NCBI GenBank assembly: GCA_937974565.1
Contig: CALJWL010000059.1
Span: forward strand, 1-34,151
DNA: 34,151 nucleotides
Reading direction: 5' to 3'
From: an uncultured Arenicella sp.
Lineage (GTDB): Bacteria; Pseudomonadota; Gammaproteobacteria; Arenicellales; Arenicellaceae
In this document: in pieces, positions 1 through 7,211 of the stretch
Layout of the letters: every line of letters begins with the position of its first letter
Position numbering within the stretch: the first letter of the stretch is position 1
Made by a program: the position numbers and the translations under genes
The notes under the pieces: model-generated
The model's input: only the letters and a program-made list of their open reading frames with translations
The model's database searches: none
Told to the model about the DNA's origin: nothing

Positions 1-725
1 TCTAGGTCGGCTTCTTTGCGCTCAAAATATTCTTCTAATTTTTCTAAAGACCATTCACCTCGGCGAATCGACTTCAACTGTTCGGAGTTCTTTGTTAGGT
101 CTAGAGTTTCTTCAACCAGTAACTGCTCCACTTCATTCAGCAGCCGAACGACATGGTATGCAAACTTAACATCGTACCCGAACTGCTCAACAATCGGCTT
201 ACGCTTACCTTCCGGCTTTTTAGTGCGTATCTTATGCATTTGACCATACGCGTAACCTTTAAACGTTGACCAACACCCTTTATGCAAGAACATTTTTCGG
301 TTCTCTCGAATTCGATCAGCAATAGGTGTTGAATACAGCACACAGCTATCAGGTACATACAGGCTGTCGATAATATTGGGGTTGTTCTCCATAAGAAGGC
401 GAAAGTACTTAACGATAGAGTAGATCGTCATGTCATAAACTCGGCCTTTACCACCCAGTGCCGCTGCATCTTTTATATGGTGCTTTTGAAACTGAGAAAA
501 CTGAATTTCGTAATCATCAAACCCGAGAATCTCCCCCCGCAAACTAGGGAAAATGATCTCCTTCGGCGGTATCGAAAAACCGTAGACGTCCATATCGGAA
601 TTATCATTGCTTACGCCATAGGCAAGCGACCCCATCACGACTTCATATTGAATTCCATCACGAACATGATGCGGCAGTTCAGGCAATAACCCCTTGAGGG
701 CAAGTTGTTGTGTGTAGCTTGACAT
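1..725 (-). CDS. RlaP-like DNA polymerase beta superfamily nucleotidyltransferase (3' end outside window)
   Basis: The frame read leftward from the ATG at 725 stays open for 241 codons to the window edge, so the C-terminus is missing. An in-frame TAA lies a few codons upstream and no other start falls between, which fixes the start; the ribosome site is weak. Near residues 32-46 a GS is followed by a DMD (G32, S33, D44, D46), the classical nucleotidyltransferase signature that binds metal and NTP. Further on, a segment with a GYAYGQMHKI core (about 157-166) and a basic stretch resemble the PF10127/RlaP family, which often accompanies RNA-repair genes such as RtcB. Substrate is unknown. No RtcB or archease gene is visible in the window, though the downstream neighbour lies outside it. 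Family call is moderately sure, function is inference. Confidence 0.8.
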   Translation of the reverse strand, partial: MSSYTQQLALKGLLPELPHHVRDGIQYEVVMGSLAYGVSNDNSDMDVYGFSIPPKEIIFPSLRGEILGFDDYEIQFSQFQKHHIKDAAALGGKGRVYDMTIYSIVKYFRLLMENNPNIIDSLYVPDSCVLYSTPIADRIRENRKMFLHKGCWSTFKGYAYGQMHKIRTKKPEGKRKPIVEQFGYDVKFAYHVVRLLNEVEQLLVEETLDLTKNSEQLKSIRRGEWSLEKLEEYFERKEADL

Positions 726-861
726 ATCCGTATTGTAGTCTGAGTTTTATTGGGAGCCTAACATCAATAAATTCTAATTCAATACTCAACATGCATGTGG
801 ATGTGATCTTTATAGGAGCAAAGTTTACAACTCACGGGCAAATTATATTGTCATTACCCAT

Positions 862-2094
862 TCACGCATTTGACCCTGCCACATACCCTGATGACCAAGC
901 CCATTGAAAGTTGAAACCACCCAACTGCCCTGTAACGTCCAATACTTCACCAACAAAGAATAAACCTTCAATCTCTTTGTGACGCATGGTTTTAGATGAG
1001 ATTTGATCAACACTCACCCCTCCTTTAGTCACTTCGGCGGTTCTGTACCCTTCTGTACCAGAAGGGGTGATCGACCATCGATTTAGGTCATTGCCTATCT
1101 TTACAAGCCGCTGAGATTTGAGTTCATGTAATACTTTGCCTACTACGTCTGGCCACCAAGCGTTTATTAGGCTTGATGCCAGTGATTTACCTAAATGCTG
1201 GCCTAGCACATTGCCCAAACTTTTATTCGGCGTTTCGGCTTTCGCTTGCAACAGCTCTTCTCTCATCACATAACTTGGTATTAGATCGACCTCCACCGTA
1301 TCGCCCAGACCCCAATAGTTTGATAATTGCAAAATCGCTGGGCCACTCAACCCTCGGTGAGTGAACAGCATACTTTCTGAAAACCCCTTGTTAGCCACAC
1401 TCGCATACACCGGCAGCGATACGCCTGACAAACTCGATGCCAGCTCGTGCCAATGACCACTTAAGGTAAACGGCACAAGCGATGCGCTCCTGGGCAATAG
1501 GTCTAACCCAAATTGCTCAGCTAATTTGTACCCCAGACCAGTTGCACCACCCAAGGTCGGGATAGATAGACCACCAGTGGCCACAATGACACTCTGACAT
1601 TGGTATTGCGATGACTCGGTCGACAGCAAAAATTGATTGCCACACAAGCGGTCTTCCGCCATTGCTTCTACTCGAGAAACGTTGGTATTGATCATACAAT
1701 CCACATCGGCTTGATCGCATTCGGTGAGCAACATGTTAAGAATGTCCTTAGATGAATTATCGCAAAACAGTTGCCCATGACCTTTTTCATGGTAGTCAAT
1801 ACCATGGGTTGCGACCAAGCTAATGAAATCCCAATTTGTGTATTGGTTTAAAGCTGACTTAACGAAATGAGCATTTTCACAAATAAAATGCTCGGCTTTG
1901 ACTTCTAAGTTGGTGAAGTTACAACGCCCACCACCGGACATTAAGATTTTTTTCCCTAACTTATTACTCACCTCAATCACCAGCACTGACCGACCACGTT
2001 TGCCAGCCGTAATAGCCGCCATAAGGCCAGCCGCGCCGCCGCCTATCACGATTACGTCATAGGAAGTTTGATGAGGTTTTTTTGATAATTGCAC
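862..2094 (-). CDS. BaiN/HI0933-family NAD(P)/FAD-dependent oxidoreductase
   Basis: A flavoprotein of the HI0933/BaiN (aminoacetone-oxidase-like) family. The N-terminal Rossmann dinucleotide motif is VIGGGAAGLMAA, followed by SGGGRCNFTN, which is highly characteristic of this family. The C-terminal FAD motif reads GLFFVGEVLDVTGQLGG, then a GGFNFQWAWSSG end. With the GTG start at 2094 the protein is 410 residues, the usual family length. The frame is open to a TTG at 2241, but the 49 extra residues do not resemble the family start and would occupy the divergent promoter space before the ABC operon. Neither start has a good Shine-Dalgarno. Members are probably cytosolic; the natural substrate is generally unknown. 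The gene is divergent from the yadG-like gene. Confidence 0.9.
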   Translation of the reverse strand: MQLSKKPHQTSYDVIVIGGGAAGLMAAITAGKRGRSVLVIEVSNKLGKKILMSGGGRCNFTNLEVKAEHFICENAHFVKSALNQYTNWDFISLVATHGIDYHEKGHGQLFCDNSSKDILNMLLTECDQADVDCMINTNVSRVEAMAEDRLCGNQFLLSTESSQYQCQSVIVATGGLSIPTLGGATGLGYKLAEQFGLDLLPRSASLVPFTLSGHWHELASSLSGVSLPVYASVANKGFSESMLFTHRGLSGPAILQLSNYWGLGDTVEVDLIPSYVMREELLQAKAETPNKSLGNVLGQHLGKSLASSLINAWWPDVVGKVLHELKSQRLVKIGNDLNRWSITPSGTEGYRTAEVTKGGVSVDQISSKTMRHKEIEGLFFVGEVLDVTGQLGGFNFQWAWSSGYVAGSNA

Positions 2095-2291
2095 GGTGAT
2101 GTTAATCTTATTGCTTGCTTTTAAACGATAAATTAATGGGCCTAGACTTCCAAAGTATAATTTATTCGAACACAAAGAATGTCGCAAGTTCCAACGCCAA
2201 TCAGCGACCACCTCACCGTCAAATGCTACACTGTCTTCCAATCTTTAATCAGAGTTTCTCGATCACCCACTAAACCCAACCTTGGCCAAGC

Positions 2292-3236
2292 ATGGACAAC
2301 ATCGTCTCAGTACAGAACGTCTCTAAAGTCTACGACAATGGCTTTCAAGCACTCAAAAATATAAATCTAAACATTCGGCGCGGAGAGATTTTAGCTCTTT
2401 TGGGGCCTAATGGTGCTGGAAAAACCACATTGATATCCACGATTACTGGCATAGTGAATCATACGTCAGGTCACATATTAGTCGATGGGTTCGACAATAA
2501 AAAACAATTCAGAGAAACCCGCCGCCGCATTGGTCTAGTGCCTCAAGAATTGACGATTGGAGCGTTTGAAACGGTTTGGAATACCGTGCGCTTTAGTCGC
2601 GGGCTATTTGGTAAGCATTACGATGTAAATCTAATAACAAGCTTACTTGAAAAGCTGTCACTGCTTGATAAAAAAGACGATCAGTTACGCATGTTGTCTG
2701 GTGGAATGAAGCGCCGAGTATTGATTGCCAAGGCCTTATCTCACGAACCAATGATTTTATTTCTCGACGAACCCACAGCTGGGGTTGATGTCGAATTGCG
2801 CAAAGATATGTGGCATGTAATTTCAGAGTTACAAGCCCAAGGCGTGACCATTATTTTAACCACCCACTATATTGAAGAAGCCGAAGAAATAGCGGACAGA
2901 ATTGGTGTGATTAATAACGGCGAACTTATGTTGGTGGAAGACAAAGACGTGTTGATGAGTCAATTGGGGAAAAAGCAACTGATCATCGATTTGAAAGGGG
3001 CCACAAAAGAGTTACCATCGTCTATAAAGAGCCGAAACATAGAACTTAGCTCTGATGGTCTGACTATTACCTATACTTACGATATCAACGCAGATGCTGT
3101 CGGCATTACCTCGTTACTACAACAACTCAAGGACAACGGCTTAGTATTGAAAGATCTAAACACCAAACAAAGCTCATTAGAAGAAATATTCGTGGGCTTA
3201 GTAAAAGACAGTTCCAGCAGTAGGAAAAACCAATGA
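2292..3236 (+). CDS. yadG: ABC-2 type exporter, ATP-binding subunit (YadG-like)
   Basis: ATPase subunit of an ABC-2 type exporter, 314 residues, close to the usual ~310 of YadG/DrrA/NodI-like proteins. All nucleotide-binding motifs are intact: Walker [10 protein letters not shown] at 38-46, Q-loop Q85, signature LSGGMKRR at 135-142, Walker B ILFLDEP at 155-161 with catalytic E160, and switch histidine H192 in [10 protein letters not shown]. The C-terminal ~100 residues form the accessory region typical of this subfamily. It overlaps the next gene by four bases (ATGA), so the two are translationally coupled and form the transporter together. The exported substrate is unknown; the symbol rests on similarity to E. 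coli YadGH. Confidence 0.92.
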   Translation: MDNIVSVQNVSKVYDNGFQALKNINLNIRRGEILALLGPNGAGKTTLISTITGIVNHTSGHILVDGFDNKKQFRETRRRIGLVPQELTIGAFETVWNTVRFSRGLFGKHYDVNLITSLLEKLSLLDKKDDQLRMLSGGMKRRVLIAKALSHEPMILFLDEPTAGVDVELRKDMWHVISELQAQGVTIILTTHYIEEAEEIADRIGVINNGELMLVEDKDVLMSQLGKKQLIIDLKGATKELPSSIKSRNIELSSDGLTITYTYDINADAVGITSLLQQLKDNGLVLKDLNTKQSSLEEIFVGLVKDSSSSRKNQ

Positions 3237-3994
3237 ATATCAACGCCATCGCCGTGATCTATCGCGCTGAAATGATGCGCGCGGTTAACACGTTATTTCA
3301 GACAATCGCATCACCAGTCATCTCAACATCGTTGTATTTCGTGGTATTCGGTTCGGCTATAGGTTCGCGTATCGAAACCATTGACGGCGTTAGTTATGGG
3401 CTGTTTATTGTGCCAGGGCTTACCATGTTAACTCTGCTTACCCAAAGTATTTCGAACGCGTCCTTTGGCATCTATTTTCCCAAATTCACGGGCACTATTT
3501 ACGAAATACTTTCCGCCCCTCTGAGCTTTCACGAAGCTCTTATTGGTTATGTGGGGGCCGCAGCCACCAAGTCGCTTGTAGTGGGCACCATCATTTTGTT
3601 AACGGCCAGCCTGTTTGTTGAAATGCGCATAGAACACCCTGTATGGATGCTTGTGTTCTTATTTCTTACCTGCATCACTTTCAGTTTATTCGGTTTTATT
3701 ATTGGGATCTGGGCCGACAGTTTTGAGAAACTGCAAATCGTGCCCATTTTGGTTATCACTCCTTTGGTGTTCCTTGGCGGAAGTTTTTATTCCATCAATA
3801 TGTTACCGCCGTTTTGGCAAACCGTTTCGTTTTTCAACCCAGTGGTCTATCTGGTAAGTGGGTTTCGTTGGAGCTTTTTTGAAGTATCTGACGTTAATGT
3901 GTGGACGAGTTTTAGCGTGATTGCAATATTTTTGGTGCTTTGCTTGGCTATGGTTTCATGGATGTTTAGAACGGGTTATAAACTCAGACAATGA
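3233..3994 (+). CDS. yadH: ABC-2 type exporter, permease subunit (YadH-like)
   Basis: Membrane subunit of the exporter encoded with the preceding ATPase. The 253 residues contain about six hydrophobic segments (roughly 20-40, 55-75, 105-130, 140-160, 170-190, 225-245). The conserved ABC-2 region between helices five and six reads [16 protein letters not shown], then [13 protein letters not shown]. Length matches YadH (about 256). It acts in the inner membrane. The start codon lies inside the stop of the upstream gene, which argues for stoichiometric co-translation. It is followed by a 104-base convergent gap before the sixA-like gene. Substrate unknown. Confidence 0.92.
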   Translation: MNINAIAVIYRAEMMRAVNTLFQTIASPVISTSLYFVVFGSAIGSRIETIDGVSYGLFIVPGLTMLTLLTQSISNASFGIYFPKFTGTIYEILSAPLSFHEALIGYVGAAATKSLVVGTIILLTASLFVEMRIEHPVWMLVFLFLTCITFSLFGFIIGIWADSFEKLQIVPILVITPLVFLGGSFYSINMLPPFWQTVSFFNPVVYLVSGFRWSFFEVSDVNVWTSFSVIAIFLVLCLAMVSWMFRTGYKLRQ

Positions 3995-4098
3995 CGCCTC
4001 GGCTGCACGACACATCGTCACATTGATTAAGCAACGTTTTAACACTCAAACACAAGCTAAGTTCAATTCAACTAGGCCTTACTTGGGTAGAAGTACGG

Positions 4099-4617
4099 TT
4101 ATTGCGTATGGTCTTTAAATAAACCTATGGCTTTAGGTTTGGCAAAATCGGCTACCGTGCCACTGTTCTTTGTTATCTGAGCCCAACGCTCTTGAACAAA
4201 CTCAATTTTAATTACCGCGGCGGTTGGCAAATTCACTATCTTGTCATCGGCACCCAAATTGGATAAATGATTAATCGTTTCGGTGGCTGCTGGATTATGA
4301 GTAACGACCGCAATGTGGTCCTTATCTTCCGGCAGTTGATACACTGCGTCTAACAATTCAAGGCAACTAAACGTGTACAGACTTTCGTCGACTTCCAAAG
4401 GTACATTGGTGTATTGGTGAATACTGACCGCGTAGTCCAGCGCTCTGGTGGCCGTACTTGAGACAATCAGTTCGATCTCTTTAAAGTTGGATCGAATGAA
4501 TTTAGCCATAACCACCTTATCCCGTTCCCCTCTGCCGTTCAAGGGACGGTCATGATCCCTCAAGTTTGGATTAGACCAACTCGATTTGGCATGTCGTATA
4601 AGATAGAGAGTTTTCAT
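4099..4617 (-). CDS. SixA-type histidine phosphatase
   Basis: A histidine phosphatase (phosphoglycerate-mutase-like fold) of the short SixA type, 172 residues. The catalytic start is LYLIRHAKSSW with R8 and phospho-accepting H9. A second arginine, R58, sits in SSTATRALDYA, and the second histidine, H107, in IAVVTHNPA. SixA removes phosphate from phosphohistidine in HPt or PTS-related proteins, but substrates of individual homologues vary, so I give no gene symbol. No partner kinase is adjacent. It is cytosolic, with no signal peptide. It lies on the same strand as the PDZ/anti-sigma/sigma genes but is separated from them by 254 bases with hairpins, so it is probably a separate transcript. Confidence 0.9.
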   Translation of the reverse strand: MKTLYLIRHAKSSWSNPNLRDHDRPLNGRGERDKVVMAKFIRSNFKEIELIVSSTATRALDYAVSIHQYTNVPLEVDESLYTFSCLELLDAVYQLPEDKDHIAVVTHNPAATETINHLSNLGADDKIVNLPTAAVIKIEFVQERWAQITKNSGTVADFAKPKAIGLFKDHTQ

Positions 4618-4747
4618 CAGTTACCCCGCAGCTTATCACACCTCGGCCGCACTCAAAAACAGCCTCAATAAAGAAAATAGGGCTCTAAATGAGTAACCCC
4701 ACTGTTCGCAAAGTAAAAGTCAGACATGCTATTTTCCAATGTGGTTG

Positions 4748-4840
4748 GGGCGGTTCAACAACGCTTGAACCGTCCACCCTTGTCATTAAAAAATAACGTT
4801 TACATCATTTTTTAACCACGACTTACCCAGTCGTTGTTAA
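4748..4840. repeat. Two inverted repeats between the PDZ gene and sixA-like gene
   Basis: Two hairpin-forming repeats lie in the 254-base gap. The first has perfect 8-base arms CGGTTCAA and TTGAACCG at 4751-4758 and 4765-4772 around a 6-base loop. The second has 11-base arms at 4812-4822 and 4830-4840 with one mismatch and a 7-base loop. Neither is followed by a clean T-tract on the minus strand. They could still end the sigma/anti-sigma/PDZ transcript or protect its 3' end; this is inference. Confidence 0.4.
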
Positions 4841-4871
4841 GCCTTCAAGCAAGCCAAGCACACCCAATGGT

Positions 4872-5456
4872 TTAGCGCTTTACCTCTAACGTATAAGCTG
4901 GATGGCTTAATGACCCAACCGTTACGTCTATTTCTAACGTCGTTCCAGCGCGAATAAGCTCTATTTTAAGAACGTCACCAACGTCCATGTTTTTCACCAC
5001 ATCCCAGTAAGCGTATACGTGTTCTTTGTTGCCTTCTTTATTCATAGAAACATCGTTGATCGATGTTATTAAGTCTCCCGTTTTTAACCCGTTTTTATCC
5101 GCTTGAGAATCTGGCGTAATGCACGTAAGTCTAACGCCTTTATTTTCTATATTGGAACACACACCAATAAATGGCTTGATCACCGCTGGGGATGTAACCA
5201 CGACTGACTTTTCACCGCTCATATCCAACAGTTTTTTAGCTAAAAAACTGATCTCTTGCATAATCTCTTGTTTCTTATCTTGTTTTTCTTTTTTGGATTT
5301 AGAGTAAGATTTCGCTTCGTTATGCGATTCGTTTTTTTCATACAGCTTAGATTTTTCATCAGCCGACAATGTGAAGCTCATACTCAGCAACAATCCAACC
5401 AACATACTTCGCATAATTGAACGCTTATACAAGCGTCCCAAACAAAAGATATTCAT
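4872..5456 (-). CDS. Secreted PDZ-domain protein of the ECF sigma operon
   Basis: With the ATG at 5456 the protein is 194 residues. The open frame reaches 5492, but a Shine-Dalgarno AAGGTG sits seven bases before the 5456 ATG. Residues 1-32 form a signal peptide: basic KRS, a hydrophobic core around MLVGLLLSMSFTL, then a SADE cleavage area. Residues 33-65 are Lys/Glu/Ser-rich and charged, probably helical. About 94-183 is a PDZ domain, with a FIGVC carboxylate-binding loop, then KNGLKTGDLITSIND and a beta-rich end. No protease catalytic domain is present. As third gene of the cassette it most likely acts in the periplasm or envelope, perhaps sensing or presenting a signal to the anti-sigma factor, but nothing proves that. 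Confidence 0.85.
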   Translation of the reverse strand: MNIFCLGRLYKRSIMRSMLVGLLLSMSFTLSADEKSKLYEKNESHNEAKSYSKSKKEKQDKKQEIMQEISFLAKKLLDMSGEKSVVVTSPAVIKPFIGVCSNIENKGVRLTCITPDSQADKNGLKTGDLITSINDVSMNKEGNKEHVYAYWDVVKNMDVGDVLKIELIRAGTTLEIDVTVGSLSHPAYTLEVKR

Positions 5457-5462
5457 AGTAAT

Positions 5463-5468
5463 CACCTT
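5463..5468 (-). promoter_or_regulatory. Ribosome binding site of the PDZ gene, overlapping the anti-sigma stop codon
   Basis: AAGGTG on the minus strand lies seven bases before the ATG at 5456 and shares two bases with the anti-sigma stop codon (5467-5469). This decides the PDZ start and implies translational coupling between the two genes. Confidence 0.7.
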
Positions 5469-6237
5469 AAAACTCACCGCTACTGGAAGCAACTTGATTC
5501 GTGTAATACAACTGGTTTAACTCAGTGAGCGCGTCAATACGCGCCGCCCACAAAGCCTTAATTTGCTCATAACTTATGTCATCCGTAGACTCACTTTCGT
5601 GAATCTTTTCATCAACTAACATAAGCCGCCATTGCAATCGTTCGACCGTCGACTGATCTGACAGCGTTAAGACACTATTGCGCGCGGCCACTTGCTGCAA
5701 CACACTCTCCAAGCCCCGCGAATTATCCATCAAACTTTGAATGCTTGCTTGCAACGCTTGAGTCTCCACTCTTGAGCCTTGCTGACCATGAAAAGTATAC
5801 AAACTCACCGCACCCGTAAACATAACTGCGGCGGCCAAACTGTAAATAGCACTGTTAATCGAAGTCCAAAATGACGGCTTTAGCGCCAAGTGGCCACTGA
5901 GTTGATCACCATGCGATTGAGGCCCAAAAAACGTTTTGTCACGAGGGACATAAGCCTCAGTGTTAACGTGCCCAAATTCGACTGATGACTGGTTTTCTAA
6001 TTGAGTTTCTAACTTAGTCCAAACAGCTGATGGCACAGGTAACTCAGCCTCAAACAGTAAGGCTTCTTGCAAGGACCGCGCAGTGCAATGAACTTCTTCC
6101 AATCGCGCCTGACAAAATACACATTCATCCACATGCGCTGCCACGGCAGAGATGTCGCCATCGCGTATCGCCACCAACTCTTCAAGCAAGGCGTGTTCGT
6201 TCGGCTCCACATTAGTATTGTGTGTTGAATCACTCAT
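5467..6237 (-). CDS. Zinc-finger transmembrane anti-sigma factor
   Basis: 256 residues. The N-terminal region holds the ZAS/zf-HC2 motif H35-x3-C39-x2-C42 (HVDECVFC), the zinc site of anti-sigma factors that clamp ECF sigma factors. A linker (about 60-125) leads to one transmembrane segment at about 128-147 (SLAAAVMFTGAVSLYTF). A mostly helical C-terminal domain of about 105 residues follows, expected in the periplasm. The topology, cytoplasmic clamp plus periplasmic sensor, is the RseA-like arrangement. The gene follows the sigma gene by 91 bases and directly precedes the PDZ gene. The sensor half has no motif I recognise. It would hold the sigma factor at the membrane until a signal, possibly proteolysis, frees it; that mechanism is inferred from the family. 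Confidence 0.88.
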   Translation of the reverse strand: MSDSTHNTNVEPNEHALLEELVAIRDGDISAVAAHVDECVFCQARLEEVHCTARSLQEALLFEAELPVPSAVWTKLETQLENQSSVEFGHVNTEAYVPRDKTFFGPQSHGDQLSGHLALKPSFWTSINSAIYSLAAAVMFTGAVSLYTFHGQQGSRVETQALQASIQSLMDNSRGLESVLQQVAARNSVLTLSDQSTVERLQWRLMLVDEKIHESESTDDISYEQIKALWAARIDALTELNQLYYTNQVASSSGEF

Positions 6238-6328
6238 AAGTTTCTCGTAGTTTCATGGGCTCTTTCGGGCTTTAATAAAGCTCGCCATCGCCACTATACC
6301 TAAATCGGTTTTAAGCTATGTTCATTGC

Positions 6329-6946
6329 TTACACCATTTGCATGTTCAATGACGCTTTTTTTGCCAGTAACTTAAAAGCACGATGGGTTATCGACTTTGA
6401 ATAGCTGGGTGACTTATTCACCAATACGGCTATCTCATCGTGGGTATAGCCCTCTATCTCTTTTAGCCACAGCACCAATCTCACATCACTGGGAAGGCTC
6501 TCTAGCATCTTCGACAAATCGTGTTGACTGTTGAACAACTCCGCCATGTTCGATTGCTTCTCATGGTTCGCTCCAACGGCTTGTGTTTCCTGATAATTGG
6601 TAAACTCGTACTCATCAGTCGATAAGGTGTCGCTGTGTTTTTTACGCTTACGCAAATACATCAAACACTCGTTTACCGCTATTTGGCGTAGCCACATACC
6701 AAACGGTGCGCGAAACCCAAAAGACCCAACTTTATCGAAAAGCTTGAGAAAAATGCTCTGCAGCAAATCCTCGGCACAATGGGGGTCTCGGCATATTCCG
6801 TTGGCTAGCGTATAAATAGCTTGAGCGAACATTTTATACAACTCACTGTGCGCACCCATATCACCACCTTGGGCGCGACGAACTAGACCCTCAGGTACAT
6901 CCTGTTGGAAACGCTGATATTGAATCGTCGTACTCTGGCTATGCAT
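6329..6946 (-). CDS. ECF-family RNA polymerase sigma factor
   Basis: With the ATG at 6946 the protein is 205 residues, normal for an ECF sigma factor. The frame is open further upstream, but the added residues do not look like sigma sequence; the ribosome site at 6946 is weak. Region 2 spans about 18-102, including AEDLLQSIFLKLF and the promoter-melting helix APFGMWLRQIAVNECLMYLR. Region 4 spans about 143-196 (SLPSDVRLVLWLKEIEGYTHDEIA core) with an unusual recognition helix, KSPSYSKSITHRAFKLL, in place of the common GTVxSRLxRAR. An acidic linker separates them. It heads the sigma/anti-sigma/PDZ cassette and probably autoregulates it. Whether this is an RpoE-equivalent envelope stress factor cannot be told from sequence. 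Confidence 0.9.
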   Translation of the reverse strand: MHSQSTTIQYQRFQQDVPEGLVRRAQGGDMGAHSELYKMFAQAIYTLANGICRDPHCAEDLLQSIFLKLFDKVGSFGFRAPFGMWLRQIAVNECLMYLRKRKKHSDTLSTDEYEFTNYQETQAVGANHEKQSNMAELFNSQHDLSKMLESLPSDVRLVLWLKEIEGYTHDEIAVLVNKSPSYSKSITHRAFKLLAKKASLNMQMV

Positions 6947-7147
6947 GATTTTAATGATGCCGTAAAAATGGGCGAGGTCGCAAAGAATTTGAAAAATTTG
7001 CGAGGAAAAGCCCGCATTCGAACAAATCCCCTCTTCACGTGACACCCTCTGGCCCAAAAAAACACGATCCTTGGCCGTTTTAAGCTTTAATTACTCATAA
7101 TCTGCTCTAACAAGCCACACAAACTCCCACGGAAGCATCAATGAAAC

Positions 7148-7176
7148 TTTCTTACAAAACTGGGGCACGGTATAAT
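7148..7176 (+). promoter_or_regulatory. Putative ppc promoter
   Basis: A perfect TATAAT lies at 7171-7176. The -35 position 17 bases upstream is a poor TTTCTT at 7148-7153. Transcription would start near 7183, which would leave almost no leader before the TTG at 7185 but about 29 bases before the GTG at 7212. Confidence 0.45.
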
Positions 7177-7211
7177 TCAGCGGTTTGAAACCAATATTCG
7201 GTAGTATTCAC

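Noticed and set aside
2095-2241. N-terminal extension of the BaiN-like flavoprotein to a TTG at 2241
   Set aside because: The extra 49 residues do not resemble the family, the GTG at 2094 gives the usual length, and the extension would fill the divergent promoter region.
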